Translations under genes and position numbers: made by a program
Shown here: positions 53,450 through 64,000 of the stretch, piece by piece
How positions within the stretch are numbered: the first letter of the stretch is position 1
Layout of the letters: every line of letters begins with the position of its first letter
Source: Caprella mutica
Taxonomy: Eukaryota; Arthropoda; Malacostraca; Amphipoda; Caprellidae
Assembly: GCA_947561585.1 (NCBI GenBank)
Contig: CANNZV010001479.1
Span: 62,001 to 126,000 of the forward strand
Direction of reading: 5' to 3'
DNA: 64,000 bases
Notes under the pieces: model-generated
What the model saw: the letters and a program-made list of their open reading frames with translations, nothing else
Told to the model about the DNA's origin: nothing
The model's database searches: none

Positions 53450-55260
53450 TCTTTGCTCCACTAATATTGGCTAAATTTCGCGTTGAGCTACAAATGTACC
53501 AATCCGTTCAGTCGAAACACTTTTTTTGGCGCCTCTTTAAACGCGTTTACTCGTGCCGTATAACATTTTTGCACCACTTGTAATATACAGGAAGTATTTA
53601 CAGTAATTATTGGTCTGTCATCTCTATATATTTCAGAATTATCTGAAGTAAAGATAAAAGATAAACCGGGAGTTAAAACCTGAAGCGAATGAAATATACA
53701 TACGAATTAACTTCCTGAGTACCAAGAACTTGCATCGCTCGTTTATTCATTTATATTATAAATAATCGAACAGTTTGTTTTATACAATATATCGTTGAGG
53801 TGATTAATTGCATCCAACCATTGATAAAATAGTTTGGTTGAATGAACTGGTAGATATATTTTATTTTATTGTCCTCCCAATATACTGCACCTAATAGTAA
53901 TAGTTCCGACATTGGTTGAATAAGTTTCATTGCTGCAAAACGTCAATAATTAATCATTGAACGTGATTTTTATTTATATGTGGAGATATAATGGTGATTA
54001 TTCATTAAATTAAATAAGATAATATAAAGACAATAGTAATAGTAAATTGAAAAACATTATAATTAATTTAGTGCAATATTTAGCAGAATGATTATTAAAT
54101 CAGTAGAACTTACGGGACTCTCCATGCAGTATTTTACAACGTATATAAAGGGTTATAATGCACCAGATATCGAACTAATTATAGCCCTATAACTGACCTC
54201 GTAAAGTAATGTTGATTTTCAAACTTTCCCCATTCGATGCTAATGATAATGGTGTAATTCAAAGGAAAAAATTGCTCCACAAATTAGAAAGAAATGTCGT
54301 TCAGAATATCTGTCAATTGTTTTGATATTTCACTCCCTGCTAATTAAATTCAATGCATCAGGAATAATTTAACAATTATTATATTTTCTGTCATTAATTT
54401 TAACTTCACAGATATCAATTTTTTTTAGATAGAATAGAGTATTTATCAAATAATATTATAAGTAATTATTTCAAGATCGATGACCATGAATCTTCAAGTT
54501 TACATAATATCTGAATTTTTTCGTAAATATGAAATAGTTAATTCAATTAGAGAAATATATACACTATAGCTAACTACTAACTAATGAATCATTCTAATTT
54601 TGAATGTATACGAAGATATGAAATCGTTATTTGCATTTTTTATAGTAATAGATCAAGATAGCGTCAATGACTTGCGGAAAATTTGAGCAGTTTGTAACTA
54701 GATGGCCCTTTTTCAAAATAATAAGATTTATATTCTTTAATAATCATCATTATAATTGTATATGAACAAAGTATAAAATATAACATAGTAATTGTGCTGG
54801 ATCCAATAAAAGATATTGGCAACTGTTTTTTACCCGCACACTTCATTTAAAGATTTATATCATCACCAAGTGGACCGACCAAAATATTGTTAATTTTCTC
54901 ATTTATTTTTTATAAATAGGAGAAATAAGCAAAAAAGATATGTTTTATAATATTGAGAATTTCAATGAAAAATTTTCGCTGCATAAGTTATATTTGTTAT
55001 TAACTTGCTAAATTTAACGTGTTTGTGTTCGTAAAGAAGTAAAAGATTTTATCAAGAAGATAATAGGTTCATTTACCAGGAAACTGTGTAAATTTCTAAC
55101 TATTAAATTAATAGATACTTAACAAGAGTGGAATTTTATCCTCTTGTGAAAAGAGTGGAACAGATCTTTCCATATAAAGTCGTTTGCATGTTTGAGTGAT
55201 AATTACATTGGCAGATGCAGAAATAGTTCTTCAAAATGGTTCTATTGGATATTGCTCGAG
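53450..55260. other. AT-rich DNA, no gene recognised
   Basis: ORF 54664-54846 (minus, 60 aa) contains a hydrophobic run but no recognised motif. Confidence 0.5.
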
Positions 55261-55264
55261 AAAA

Positions 55265-56055
55265 ATTGCTAGAATGAACAGTTGTTCGAATGAACATTGA
55301 ACAGTTGTTCGAATGAAGAGTTGTTCGAATGGAAAATTGTTCTAATAAGAGTTGTTCGAATGAAATGTTGTTCGAATGGAAAATTGTTCTAATAAGAGTT
55401 GTTCGAATGAAATGTTGTTCGAATGGAAAATTGTTCTAATAAGAGTTGTTCGAATGAACATTGAGCTGTTGTTCGAATGGAAAATTGTTCTAATAAGAGT
55501 TGTTCGAATGAAAAGTTGTTCGAATGGAAAATTGTTCTAATAAGAGTTGTTCGAATGAAAAGTTTTTCGAATGGAAAATTGTTCTAATAAGAGTTGTTCG
55601 AATGAAAAGTTTTTCGAATGGAAAGTTGTTCTAATAAGAGTTGTTCGAATGAAGAGCTATTCGATTGAAGAGTTGTTCGAATGAACAGTTGTTTGAATGG
55701 ACAGTTGTTCAAATGAACAGTTGTTCGAACGAACAGTTGTTCAAATGAACAGTTGTTTGAATGAACAGTTGTTCGAATGAACAGTTGTTGAAATGAACAG
55801 TTGTTCGAATGAATAGTTGTTCAAATGAATAGTTGTTCAAATGAACAGTTGTTTGAATGAACAGTTGTTCGAATGAACAGTTGTTGAAATGAACAGTTGT
55901 TCGAATGAACAGTTGTTGAAATGAACAGTTGTTCGAATGAATAGTTGTTCAAATGAACAGTTGTTCAAATGAACAGTTGTTCAAATGAACAGTTGTTCAA
56001 ATGAACAGTTGTTCAAATGAACAGTTGTTCAAATGAACAGTTGTTCGAATGAACC
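55265..56055. repeat. 16-bp minisatellite, about 790 bp
   Basis: Unit TTGTTC(G/A)AATGAACAG. The first half is organised in ~47-bp triplets (TTGTTCTAATAAGAG, TTGTTCGAATGAAATG, TTGTTCGAATGGAAAA). The second half is a homogeneous single-unit array with FC/TC variants (TTCGAAT versus TTCAAAT). Each unit holds TTCGAA or GAACAGTTGTTC half-palindromes. Confidence 0.95.
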
Positions 56056-56059
56056 ATAC

Positions 56060-58565
56060 GTAAGCTTTAGAATTCCTATTTCATGAAAGCTCAATCTTTG
56101 AGGAAATGTAAGGGATTCGTATGTAAATGGTTCTGCGCCAAACTTCGGTTGAACGATATATGTGTGGACCGTATTAAAATTGTCGCCATTAGTTTAGATT
56201 AGAAGTTTAACGTATCGATACTTGAATGAACGTTTCTTATCAATCTCAATATAATCTATCATTTTAACCTAAATGATACTTGTCAAAATGAATTGAAGCA
56301 ATCATTTGTTTCACTCATGGAGATCAATCACCCATTGGAACAATTTGTTGATTTTCACTCTGGATTATTTTCGGAAATCATCAATCATCAAATGTCAATC
56401 ATCAATCATTCACCAATCATTCGTCATCAAACATGACGAATGGGTCTATACTCACTATTGAGTCAATTATCTTCTTGGCAATATAAACTGAACTGCTTCC
56501 AAAAATATCATCTATATACATATATGGGTATATATGGGTATTTATTTTTACATCTATGTATATATGGGTATTTTAAATATTATTTATTATATTAGTTAGA
56601 TCACTTCTACTTAACTGCATTTTAATTTTATTATTTTATTTCCTATAGGCCAATGTCCTCATATTTCTTTATTTCATTCCAGCAAATTGTCTCTAGATCT
56701 CATGAACAGAATATTAATCTTCCCAAATAACTTGGAATAAACTTTGGCTCTATTGCATCGCTCATTTTTCCTCAATATTGTGTAGCACTTTTCAGCATCC
56801 AATAATCAGTTTGATGAATTTTAACACTCTTATTTGAAAAGAAAACACTATATGATCACATATGCATCAACATTCTGATCAATAAATAGTGTTCAATTAT
56901 TATCAATCCTTATTGTCTGTATATTGTATAGTCTGCAAAAAGATAATTATATTGTCTGTAAAAAGAAACAGAATTAAACTATTAGGAATATTTTAAAATA
57001 TCTTATAAATTCATTTGATTAAAAATCAATTTATAATGTAGGAGTTATTCAATATTTTATCAGGTATAAAACTAAATATTCACCCTATAGATTTCGAAAT
57101 CATTTAAGTTTTCTCTTATTTCATTGAACTTGTATAATTTTCTTTCATGCAGATTGAATAACTGAGTTGTCCAAAAGTAGGTGGAGACATAAAAAAAATT
57201 GATATTAGAAGAGTGATGAATTTAATAAATACTGACTATTTTTTAATCTAATAGAATTTATCGGAATTAAACCATAATAACTGATTTTGGGTGCTTAAAC
57301 TGAAACAATTTAATGATATCAGGACTATTCACCGCTCTGAAAATCTCTTCTAAGACTTAAAATCTTTAATCTCGATTTGATATCAGTATATTTCGAGAGT
57401 CCAAAGCTTATCTCTGTGAGAAATGTTCACTGCATGGGAACAGAACGACGTGTGTAATAGTGTGATCTCAATATCCTATTGTCCGCATATGTACACTTAA
57501 AGAAACTTTGCTCGACTGATATTAGCTCTGAAATAAGTTTCAAGGAATTATTAACTTTCACATGTTGAATAAACAATTAAACATATATGGAAAACATTTT
57601 GCAATTGAATTATATAAATATGCTTTCATCAAACCTTTGTCCATAAATAATGTAATTCATTTATCATTTCTGGAAGAATGACTAACTTCAGTTCCCACGT
57701 ATTGATATATATTTAGTCTACAAAACTATTTAAATTCACAGTTAGATTAAAAAAATTAATCTTGTCAGATAATAATTTCATTTTCCTAAACTCTTCTAAT
57801 TGCAAGTCACTGTCAATAAATGGCAACATTAATCTCAATGAGAGTACATCAGAAAGTTCCATAAAAGTGTTTGTATTCATAACCAGAGTTGCTGGGAAGC
57901 TCTTAGGCTGATTGGTTTGCCTCAAGCTGTGACATTTACATGAAAAAAAAAAACTACATGAAACTACATCCGAAAGAACAAATAACTAGAACAGAAACAG
58001 AACGATACCTCTTTTGTCCTCTGGATGTCACTGATACTTTTCACTAAATAAATAAAGTCTGCATTATTTAAAAGAAATTCGAGAATATTGCTCGACTTTA
58101 AATAATAAAACTTAAATTAAATAATTTAAATACCACATGTGAAGTTTACGAACACGAGTAAATTAATTTATAATCGGAAATTAGAAAATTAATTAATAAG
58201 TAAGTTCAGTAATAAAAGGTATATATAAGTGCAATTGCTTGACAAAGAACTTATTGAATAAATAACCCACGTTGTAATATGTTTTCTTCAACATCATCAA
58301 AAAAAATAGGGCAATGTTTCCCCAAGAAAATCACTGCTATACATGCTAATATTGACTCAAACACTTAATTTTATTGTAGTCTTTGCAGGGTAAAAACTTT
58401 CCAGGGTAAAAGTTATGGTATGAGAGAACCTCATTTCAATTTTCTATATACTGCTCCTAAATAAGCAAAAAAATATGGTCTAAGATCACTTTGAGACACT
58501 ATGACATTCAACTCTTTATGCAAATTAATGTTGAATTAAATCCAATAGAATATTAATATTATAAA
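56060..58565. other. AT-rich DNA, no gene recognised
   Basis: Contains a short CAATCATCAAT-type repeat at 56385-56430 and a TATATGGGTAT repeat at 56518-56575. ORF 57713-57925 (minus, 70 aa) is unassigned. Confidence 0.5.
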
Positions 58566-58569
58566 CTAG

Positions 58570-59095
58570 AGCGGGCACTCAAAAAAGCGCATACCTTCCC
58601 CTCGCTTATAAATGCTCTTCACCATCCAATAATCCTTGAGTAGCAAATGTCCTTGAAGTGAATCTTTGACCCGTTCGCCCTTAAAATCTAATAAACTGGT
58701 TCCTGGATAATGACCAATCGTCCCACGGAATTTCAGGCAATTTGGATGAATATTTTTTGAGATATTGAGTTATAAATTACCTTGACCTTGATCTTTGACC
58801 TAATAGCTCCCAAAATCTAACTGGTTCCTTGATATTGGCTAATTAATCGTCCCTCCAAATTTCAGGCAATTTAAAGGAACATTTTTTGAGTTATTGATGC
58901 ATAAATGACCTTGACCTTAGTCCAGATCGCTCCCAAAACTTCACCAGCTGGTTCCTGCACATTGACCAATCGTCCCACCAAATTTCATGCAGTCAGGTAG
59001 AATACTTTATGAATTATCAGATAACAAGATGATAAATAAATACGTAAAAAATGCCTTCTAAAACAATACCATCCGCATTCTGCAAAGTATACTAA
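58570..59095. repeat. Dispersed repeat family R1x, copy 2
   Basis: Starts AGCGCATACCTTCC and contains three tandem units about 128 bp apart (GGTTCCT at about 58698, 58822 and 58951), each with CCAATCGTCCC and a TTTCA(G/T)GCA block; the first two end in TGACCTTGACC. It ends with TAACAAGATGATAAATAAAT and CCGCATTCTGC. Same order as 45300-45625. Confidence 0.78.
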
Positions 59096-59651
59096 CTTTT
59101 ATCAAATTCTTATCCTCCCCATTATAGTTCATTTACAAAAACATTCCAAAATTTGTTAGTGAATTACATTCTACAACTTAGTCGCTGTTGATCATTTGAT
59201 TTTCTCAAGTTATCGCATATTCCATATTATGTATCAGTGCGGTAACTCCTCGCTCTTCTTTCTCAGTTTTAGGTATCGCCGTTACATGTCTTTTACCTGC
59301 AGAGATATGGTCGAGAAACTTTAGATTCAAAATATGAACTTTAATTAATATTTTTCAAAATTCTTTCAGAAATGATATTGCTGTTATCTACCATTATCTA
59401 TTTTAGGAATAGACATCGTTTATTACGAAAAATTCCTATTGTGATTAATTTGATTGAAATTAGAAGAATTTCAATTAATTTTAGATGATTATTTAAAATT
59501 CAAATAACAATATCGCTCTTCCTATTTTGGTTGAAATATATAAACCTGGAGATTTATAGACACTTCACATTATTCACCTCACTCCTCAGATCTGATAATA
59601 TTTATGCAATAAATTACCTTTGTCTGTCCTTTTATTGGTCGTGGTGTTCAG

Positions 59652-59789
59652 TTTGGTACCATCGTCACTCTCTGGACGATGGACTGCCCACAATAGTGTT
59701 CTTACTCAAGGGTGGAACTTCTAGACTTGTTACTGCGGACTGGCATCTCTTGCTGCTACTGGGACCAGTGAAACCTCTCTGTGTGTGCG
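59652..59789 (+). CDS. Candidate 138-bp internal exon (phase 1-1)
   Basis: The acceptor TGGTGTTCAG ends at 59651 and the donor GCG|GTAAATG starts at 59790. Between them one frame is open: WYHRHSLDDGLPTIVFLL, then SRLVTADWHLLLLLGPV, ending at a split codon. The exon would begin with the last two bases of a codon and end with one base, so it is symmetric (phase 1-1), as Ig-domain exons often are. The WY motif is only suggestive. The composition is more balanced than the flanking DNA. No partner exon was found, so this is tentative. Confidence 0.3.
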
Positions 59790-59799
59790 GTAAATGCAA

Positions 59800-61645
59800 G
59801 TGATTTCTTCAATGAGTAAACATCAATGACTCTGAGGGAGAATTGTGCTTTCCATTGCGCTAAAATAAGCAGAATTGACTGATGTCTCTAAATTTCTCTC
59901 ACCTCTGCTGTCTGCTGGCAGTGTCCTCTCCCACCAAAAGATCAGGAGGGCTCTCACTCACAACAAGTCAGCAGACACGTTAAACTGAAGGAAAAGGAGG
60001 GTGAAAATCTGTCAACATTTTGTTAGGGTATATTTCCTTCAAATTCAGATATTTTGTACGAATGTGAAAGGGAACAGGGGAAAAAATGGCAATCAAATGA
60101 GATAATTAAAAGTATATGAGTTAGCCGGATGTTTCCAAATTTTAATTAATTTTAGATTTAAGTACATAGAAATTAGCAATAATATAATATAGATATTATT
60201 TTAATGAAAAATGTATCTATTTAAACTGTTTGAGTTTTTTTTGTAGATTCACATTCTTCTTTATAATTTGAATCTCAGTTCGAAACATAATTCAGGTGAG
60301 GAAATTTTGTTCACAATTACCCCAATTGAATTTCCACTTTCCTGTATGCTATCGAAGAAATTATAGCTCATTTCTGTGAAGCCTAAATGCCTACTCAGCA
60401 AAATTAAACTCAGAGCAGTGCTTACATTTCCCATGCCTTTTTAAGCATCAACTGATGATTTTTCACAAATTTATTTTCTAGAAACTATTCAATTTCGATT
60501 CATCGCAAGAGAGAAATTATGTAATGTTATCAAGATATGTGAAAATATTCCAAACGTTTTTATAAATGGACCATTTTCTATATGGGAAATAAATACATTC
60601 TTTATAATAATGAAATAAAAGATGAAACTTGAATTATGAAACTTATTCAAATTTTATCTGTGAAAATATTCTTAATATTGGCTTTAATTTTTTTGCTTAC
60701 CTTCAAAGACATAACATTGTTTGCTGAATTTGATAATCTTCCCTATGAATATTATGGTTAAACTTAAAGGAAATATTCTCTATATATGGAAAAACTGTAA
60801 GTACAATCTAAACTTTCTACATTTTATAGAAGATTTTCTATGCTATGGAGGTAGAATTTGTTTCAAGTTTCTTCATTTAGACTTGAAGGAGGTAATAAAA
60901 AATATATGAATTTTTCATGTAGGACACATTGTACATAAATGCATAACAATAAACTAAAATCCTAATTATGATTGAAAATTTACTCAATATGCAACAATCA
61001 ATCCTGTTCCTTATACTAAATTTTTCAATAAATATAAACTCATCGAACAAACTGTCATTAATTGTTTTTATTGATAGGACAGAGTTGAAATTGTTTCCTT
61101 CAGATGAGACACTTGGGGACAAATCGTAAATTATTGTCCTTTAAAATTAGGACGATTAAAATTCATTTGCTCTATCAGTTAGTTTAATAATTTCAATTAT
61201 AACGAAAATAACACACTTCCAGTTTAGCAATGTGAATTTATTAAAATCAGAGAAATATATTAAATTGAAAACCCAAGATAATTATGATTGCTTCAGTTAA
61301 TTGATTGATTGAATTAATTTGGTTTGTGTGTAGGGTCATTCCCTGAATAGCGGCGCAAAATATGTATATTAATATTACAATATTAATTATAAATTACCTG
61401 TATCTATTATACAGACAAAACAGGCACGGATTAAATTATTAATTTTCTATGTATTACTGAAGGATTAAGAACTTTGTAAAAACTCGTGTTTACATTGATA
61501 TTACTCAAACATTATAGATTTTATGCCCCTATTTTTTTCTAATAATTGCTATAATGAAGTGTATTACTAGTTCAATAAATCTCAATGACTTAATTTTCAA
61601 TTCATTTTATTAATTTGGTATCTATGAGTGACATTTAATATAAAT
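59800..61645. other. No gene recognised
   Basis: A less AT-rich patch at 59880-60010 (CTCTCACC, TCCCACC words) follows the exon candidate and has no ORF. The rest is AT-rich. Confidence 0.45.
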
Positions 61646-61649
61646 CTTT

Positions 61650-61945
61650 TATAATAGTTTCCGTAGTGTGTTTATCTATTTATTTATTTATTTGGTGTCC
61701 GCTTTTACTTGACGGGTATTAAACATGAAGAATGTAAATATGATACGCACGTGAATATATTGACATGAAATTTAAATATCCTGTTTTTATTCAATTTTTA
61801 AATGTATTTTATCTATTAAATGAAGTATCAGCTTATACAGAAAAATAAATTTCAATTGAGTTTAACTGAAAGAATCTAATAAAGGGTAATAAATTACTAT
61901 TGAAGGCCTGTTATTTTTAACGGTCAAGTGCACTAGTATAGTAAT
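61650..61945. mobile_element. MITE/SINE-like repeat, copy 2 (inverted)
   Basis: Complementary to 8898-9176 throughout: AGTGTGTTTATCTATTTATT, GGTGTCCGCTTTTACTTGAC, ATTCAATTTTTAAATGTATT, GTTATTTTTAACGG and AAGTGCACTAGTA. The TTTA run is longer here. Confidence 0.78.
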
Positions 61946-62518
61946 AATTATTTGGCGCTGCAATTCTGGGAAAAACCCTGTGTGTATTCTAATTTAATTT
62001 AATATTGTAATATTTAATTGATGGTCATAGAATGACGAAAGTTTAGTTAGAACTATGAGTAGTATATTCATGATTTTATTCCCATATTTTGGTTTCTTCT
62101 ACCGATGACATTTTATGACAGAATTAGCAGGCAAATGTCACAGAACAAAAATTATAAAATAAACGATTAAAAAAATATATACAAAATGAATAAAAGGTTA
62201 AGCTATGCATATATATATATATATCGATGATAACTTAAAAATGCAAATGTGTCATCATGTTGCATTAAGTTCATTCGCAATCCTACTTCTACTATATGTC
62301 CAGGTATCTGAGAGGTAGCGTCGCGCGCACAAAACTACAAGAGACAACAAGTTGCAAGTTTGCGTCCCAGAAACACCTCTTCATTTCTTTCATTTTAATT
62401 TTTATATAACAATATGTATCATTAAACTATTTCATATAAAACCAAATGTACATAAGCCCCATATGCTAGGGAATATTAATTTCGATATTTTTGCTCTCTT
62501 TATCTTTGCTAAATTCTT

Positions 62519-62862
62519 GCTACCCGGGGAAGATTCCGAGAATATTCTTATATAGCTAATTCAGATTTCCATTTGTTCTCCTAGTTATAGAGGGAATAAA
62601 TATCCCATCACTATCCCATTGTATCCCCTTGTTACTGAAGGAATAATAATTTCAGAACACCTTGCCCTTCATCTGATATTGAGGGAATATTCCAGGGATA
62701 GTATATTTAAATCCCATTATTGTTCCCCTGATATCATTTGGAGATATCCCCACATCGCAAAAACGTTAAAATTGGGCATCCCCTCGATAACGCTTAGGAT
62801 ATAGGGGAAATAACCCAAAGGAATTTCTACGGAATATCCCGAGAATAATTCTATGTTACCTG
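62519..62862. repeat. Possible element rich in GGGATAT/GGGAATA words
   Basis: The left edge is TACCCGGGGAAGATTCC and the right edge (minus) is ATCCCAGGTAACATAGAA. Many TATCCC/GGGATA words lie between. The ends only loosely mirror one another, so the element call is weak. Confidence 0.25.
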
Positions 62863-62869
62863 GGATAAT

Positions 62870-64000
62870 GGCTACAGTAGACACTATTTCTTTTCTCTTC
62901 TACGTTACACATGGTGAATGCTTTAATTTCACTTCATTATTGTTACATTATTACAATTTGATCATTTTCCTCAATGCAGAAAAGATTAATGTGTAATTTT
63001 TGAACCAAAACAAAACCAAATTATTCATGATTTAAAACAGACAGGAAAATGAATTTATAACTGTCTTTTAACTTGCATCTTAGATTTAATTATGTTCAAT
63101 ATTTCGAATAGGATTTCATCTTGATCCTTCAATTTTACAGAAATAATAACCATGTCCAAATTTCAAACAAAAATTTATGGTTGGATTTTCAAGATCAGAG
63201 AATATACTTTTATATTGAAGTTACGCTTCATCATGAATTTAAAAAAAAATTGCAGATTGGCGTTCAGAAATTTGGAGCTTTAATTTGTAAGGTGGGAATT
63301 AGGTAAAGAGATTGGTATTCTAACTCTTCTAATGAAGTTATATTATGACCCACATGCATTGTCGGTTTCATTTTATGAATTTTTAGGTTTGTATCTTTTT
63401 TATCACAAACTTTTACCTGGTAACAGTCTTCGTTGAAAAAATTATTTTCCTTTTATTTGAAACAGATTTATCACTGCTATTATAATAGAACTCTCTTAAA
63501 GGGTATTTCCATAATGAGTTGTATTCACTTACAACTCTTTATGGGAATTGATCTACACTTATATTTAAGCCGCCATAGCTATAATACAGTTGTTTCGTAA
63601 CAGTAACTTTTAATGATGGTTATATATTTGACATTATTTAATAAATACTAATATATATCACATCGCTACTCCTATTTCTGTACTGCTAAAGCTTTCTGAA
63701 TTGTTCAATCACATTATTGGTAAATCATTCTGTGATCATATGAAGCCTCTTAGGCAGGTAGCTGAGACTCAGCCTGAGAGTAATGGTGGCTATACTGCAG
63801 ATTGGCAATGGAGAAGGAAATTCTCGTCTCTAGAATGAGGTATTCTTGCATAGGTATTATTTGCTGCAATGAAAACAATCACAGCACTACTATATGGATA
63901 GCCAAAAAGATTGTTGTGCTATGTGACCTTTTGTTTACTTTAGTAGACTGCTCAATATATATTAATCATCATTTTCATTTGTATTTATTTATCCTCAGTT
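62870..64000. other. No gene recognised
   Basis: ORF 63121-63306 (plus, 61 aa) is unassigned. 63740-63880 is less AT-rich but has no coding signal. Confidence 0.45.

Noticed and set aside
55265..56055. CRISPR-like array
   Set aside because: 16-bp units abut without unique spacers and the genome is eukaryotic; it is a minisatellite.

Overview
The window looks like non-coding, AT-rich DNA from an arthropod genome, most likely an insect. The evidence is the set of transposon families: Tc1/mariner, piggyBac, pogo/Tigger, PIF/Harbinger-like MITEs, a CsRn1-type Ty3/gypsy LTR element, and three non-LTR retrotransposons. Long stretches carry no ORF above noise. The species cannot be told from this sequence. 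No tRNA, rRNA, operon, CRISPR array or bacterial gene is visible. Only two short host-exon candidates were found: 4493-4677 on the minus strand, with a membrane segment, and 59652-59789 on the plus strand. Neither product is recognised.

Layout. 1-6800: AT-rich DNA with small palindromes, an unassigned relic and a 56-bp C-rich tandem array that abuts the minus-strand exon candidate. 6801-21441: a nest of at least six transposable elements. The outermost is a CR1/L2/Jockey-like non-LTR element (minus strand, 3' end at 6801). It is interrupted by a 279-bp MITE-like repeat (8898-9176) and, apparently, by a CsRn1-clade LTR retrotransposon (9563-21437, TSD AGCT). The LTR element's 5' LTR is broken by two further non-LTR elements (9666-12607, 10-bp TSD; 12707-17228, 13-bp TSD). 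Its 3' LTR is broken by a 438-bp Harbinger-like MITE (20675-21112, TSD TTA). Because the two LTRs began identical, each gives the empty site for insertions in the other, so the order of events can be read directly.

21639-24082: a decayed mariner shell filled with concentric palindromes. 24.1-29.3 kb: mostly empty, with a few hairpins and one MITE. 29351-33548: a nearly complete pogo-like element with 21-bp TIRs, arrays of a TTTCGCG word next to both ends, and a transposase broken by one 7-bp duplication. 34.1-36.6 kb: an inverted minisatellite and a decayed Tigger/jerky-like transposase. 37908-41023: a piggyBac-like element (PGBD type) flanked by ATAA. 42250-51668: a 9.4-kb interval bounded by inverted TTTCGCCGAA-type repeats. 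It holds a dead mariner (43622-44818), a dispersed repeat, a Tigger MITE, a duplicated 135-bp unit and a second, much better preserved piggyBac (48067-51146, TTAA TSD). 51.7-64 kb: mostly empty, with a GGTCCGTTATC repeat, nested hairpins, a 790-bp 16-bp minisatellite and second copies of two dispersed repeats.

The genes do not form a pathway. They are independent selfish elements that use one another as landing sites. The most informative features are the dated nest at 6.8-21.4 kb, the concentric palindromes at 21.6-24.1 kb, the near-intact piggyBac at 48-51 kb, and the pogo element whose terminal repeats appear to carry many transposase-binding words.
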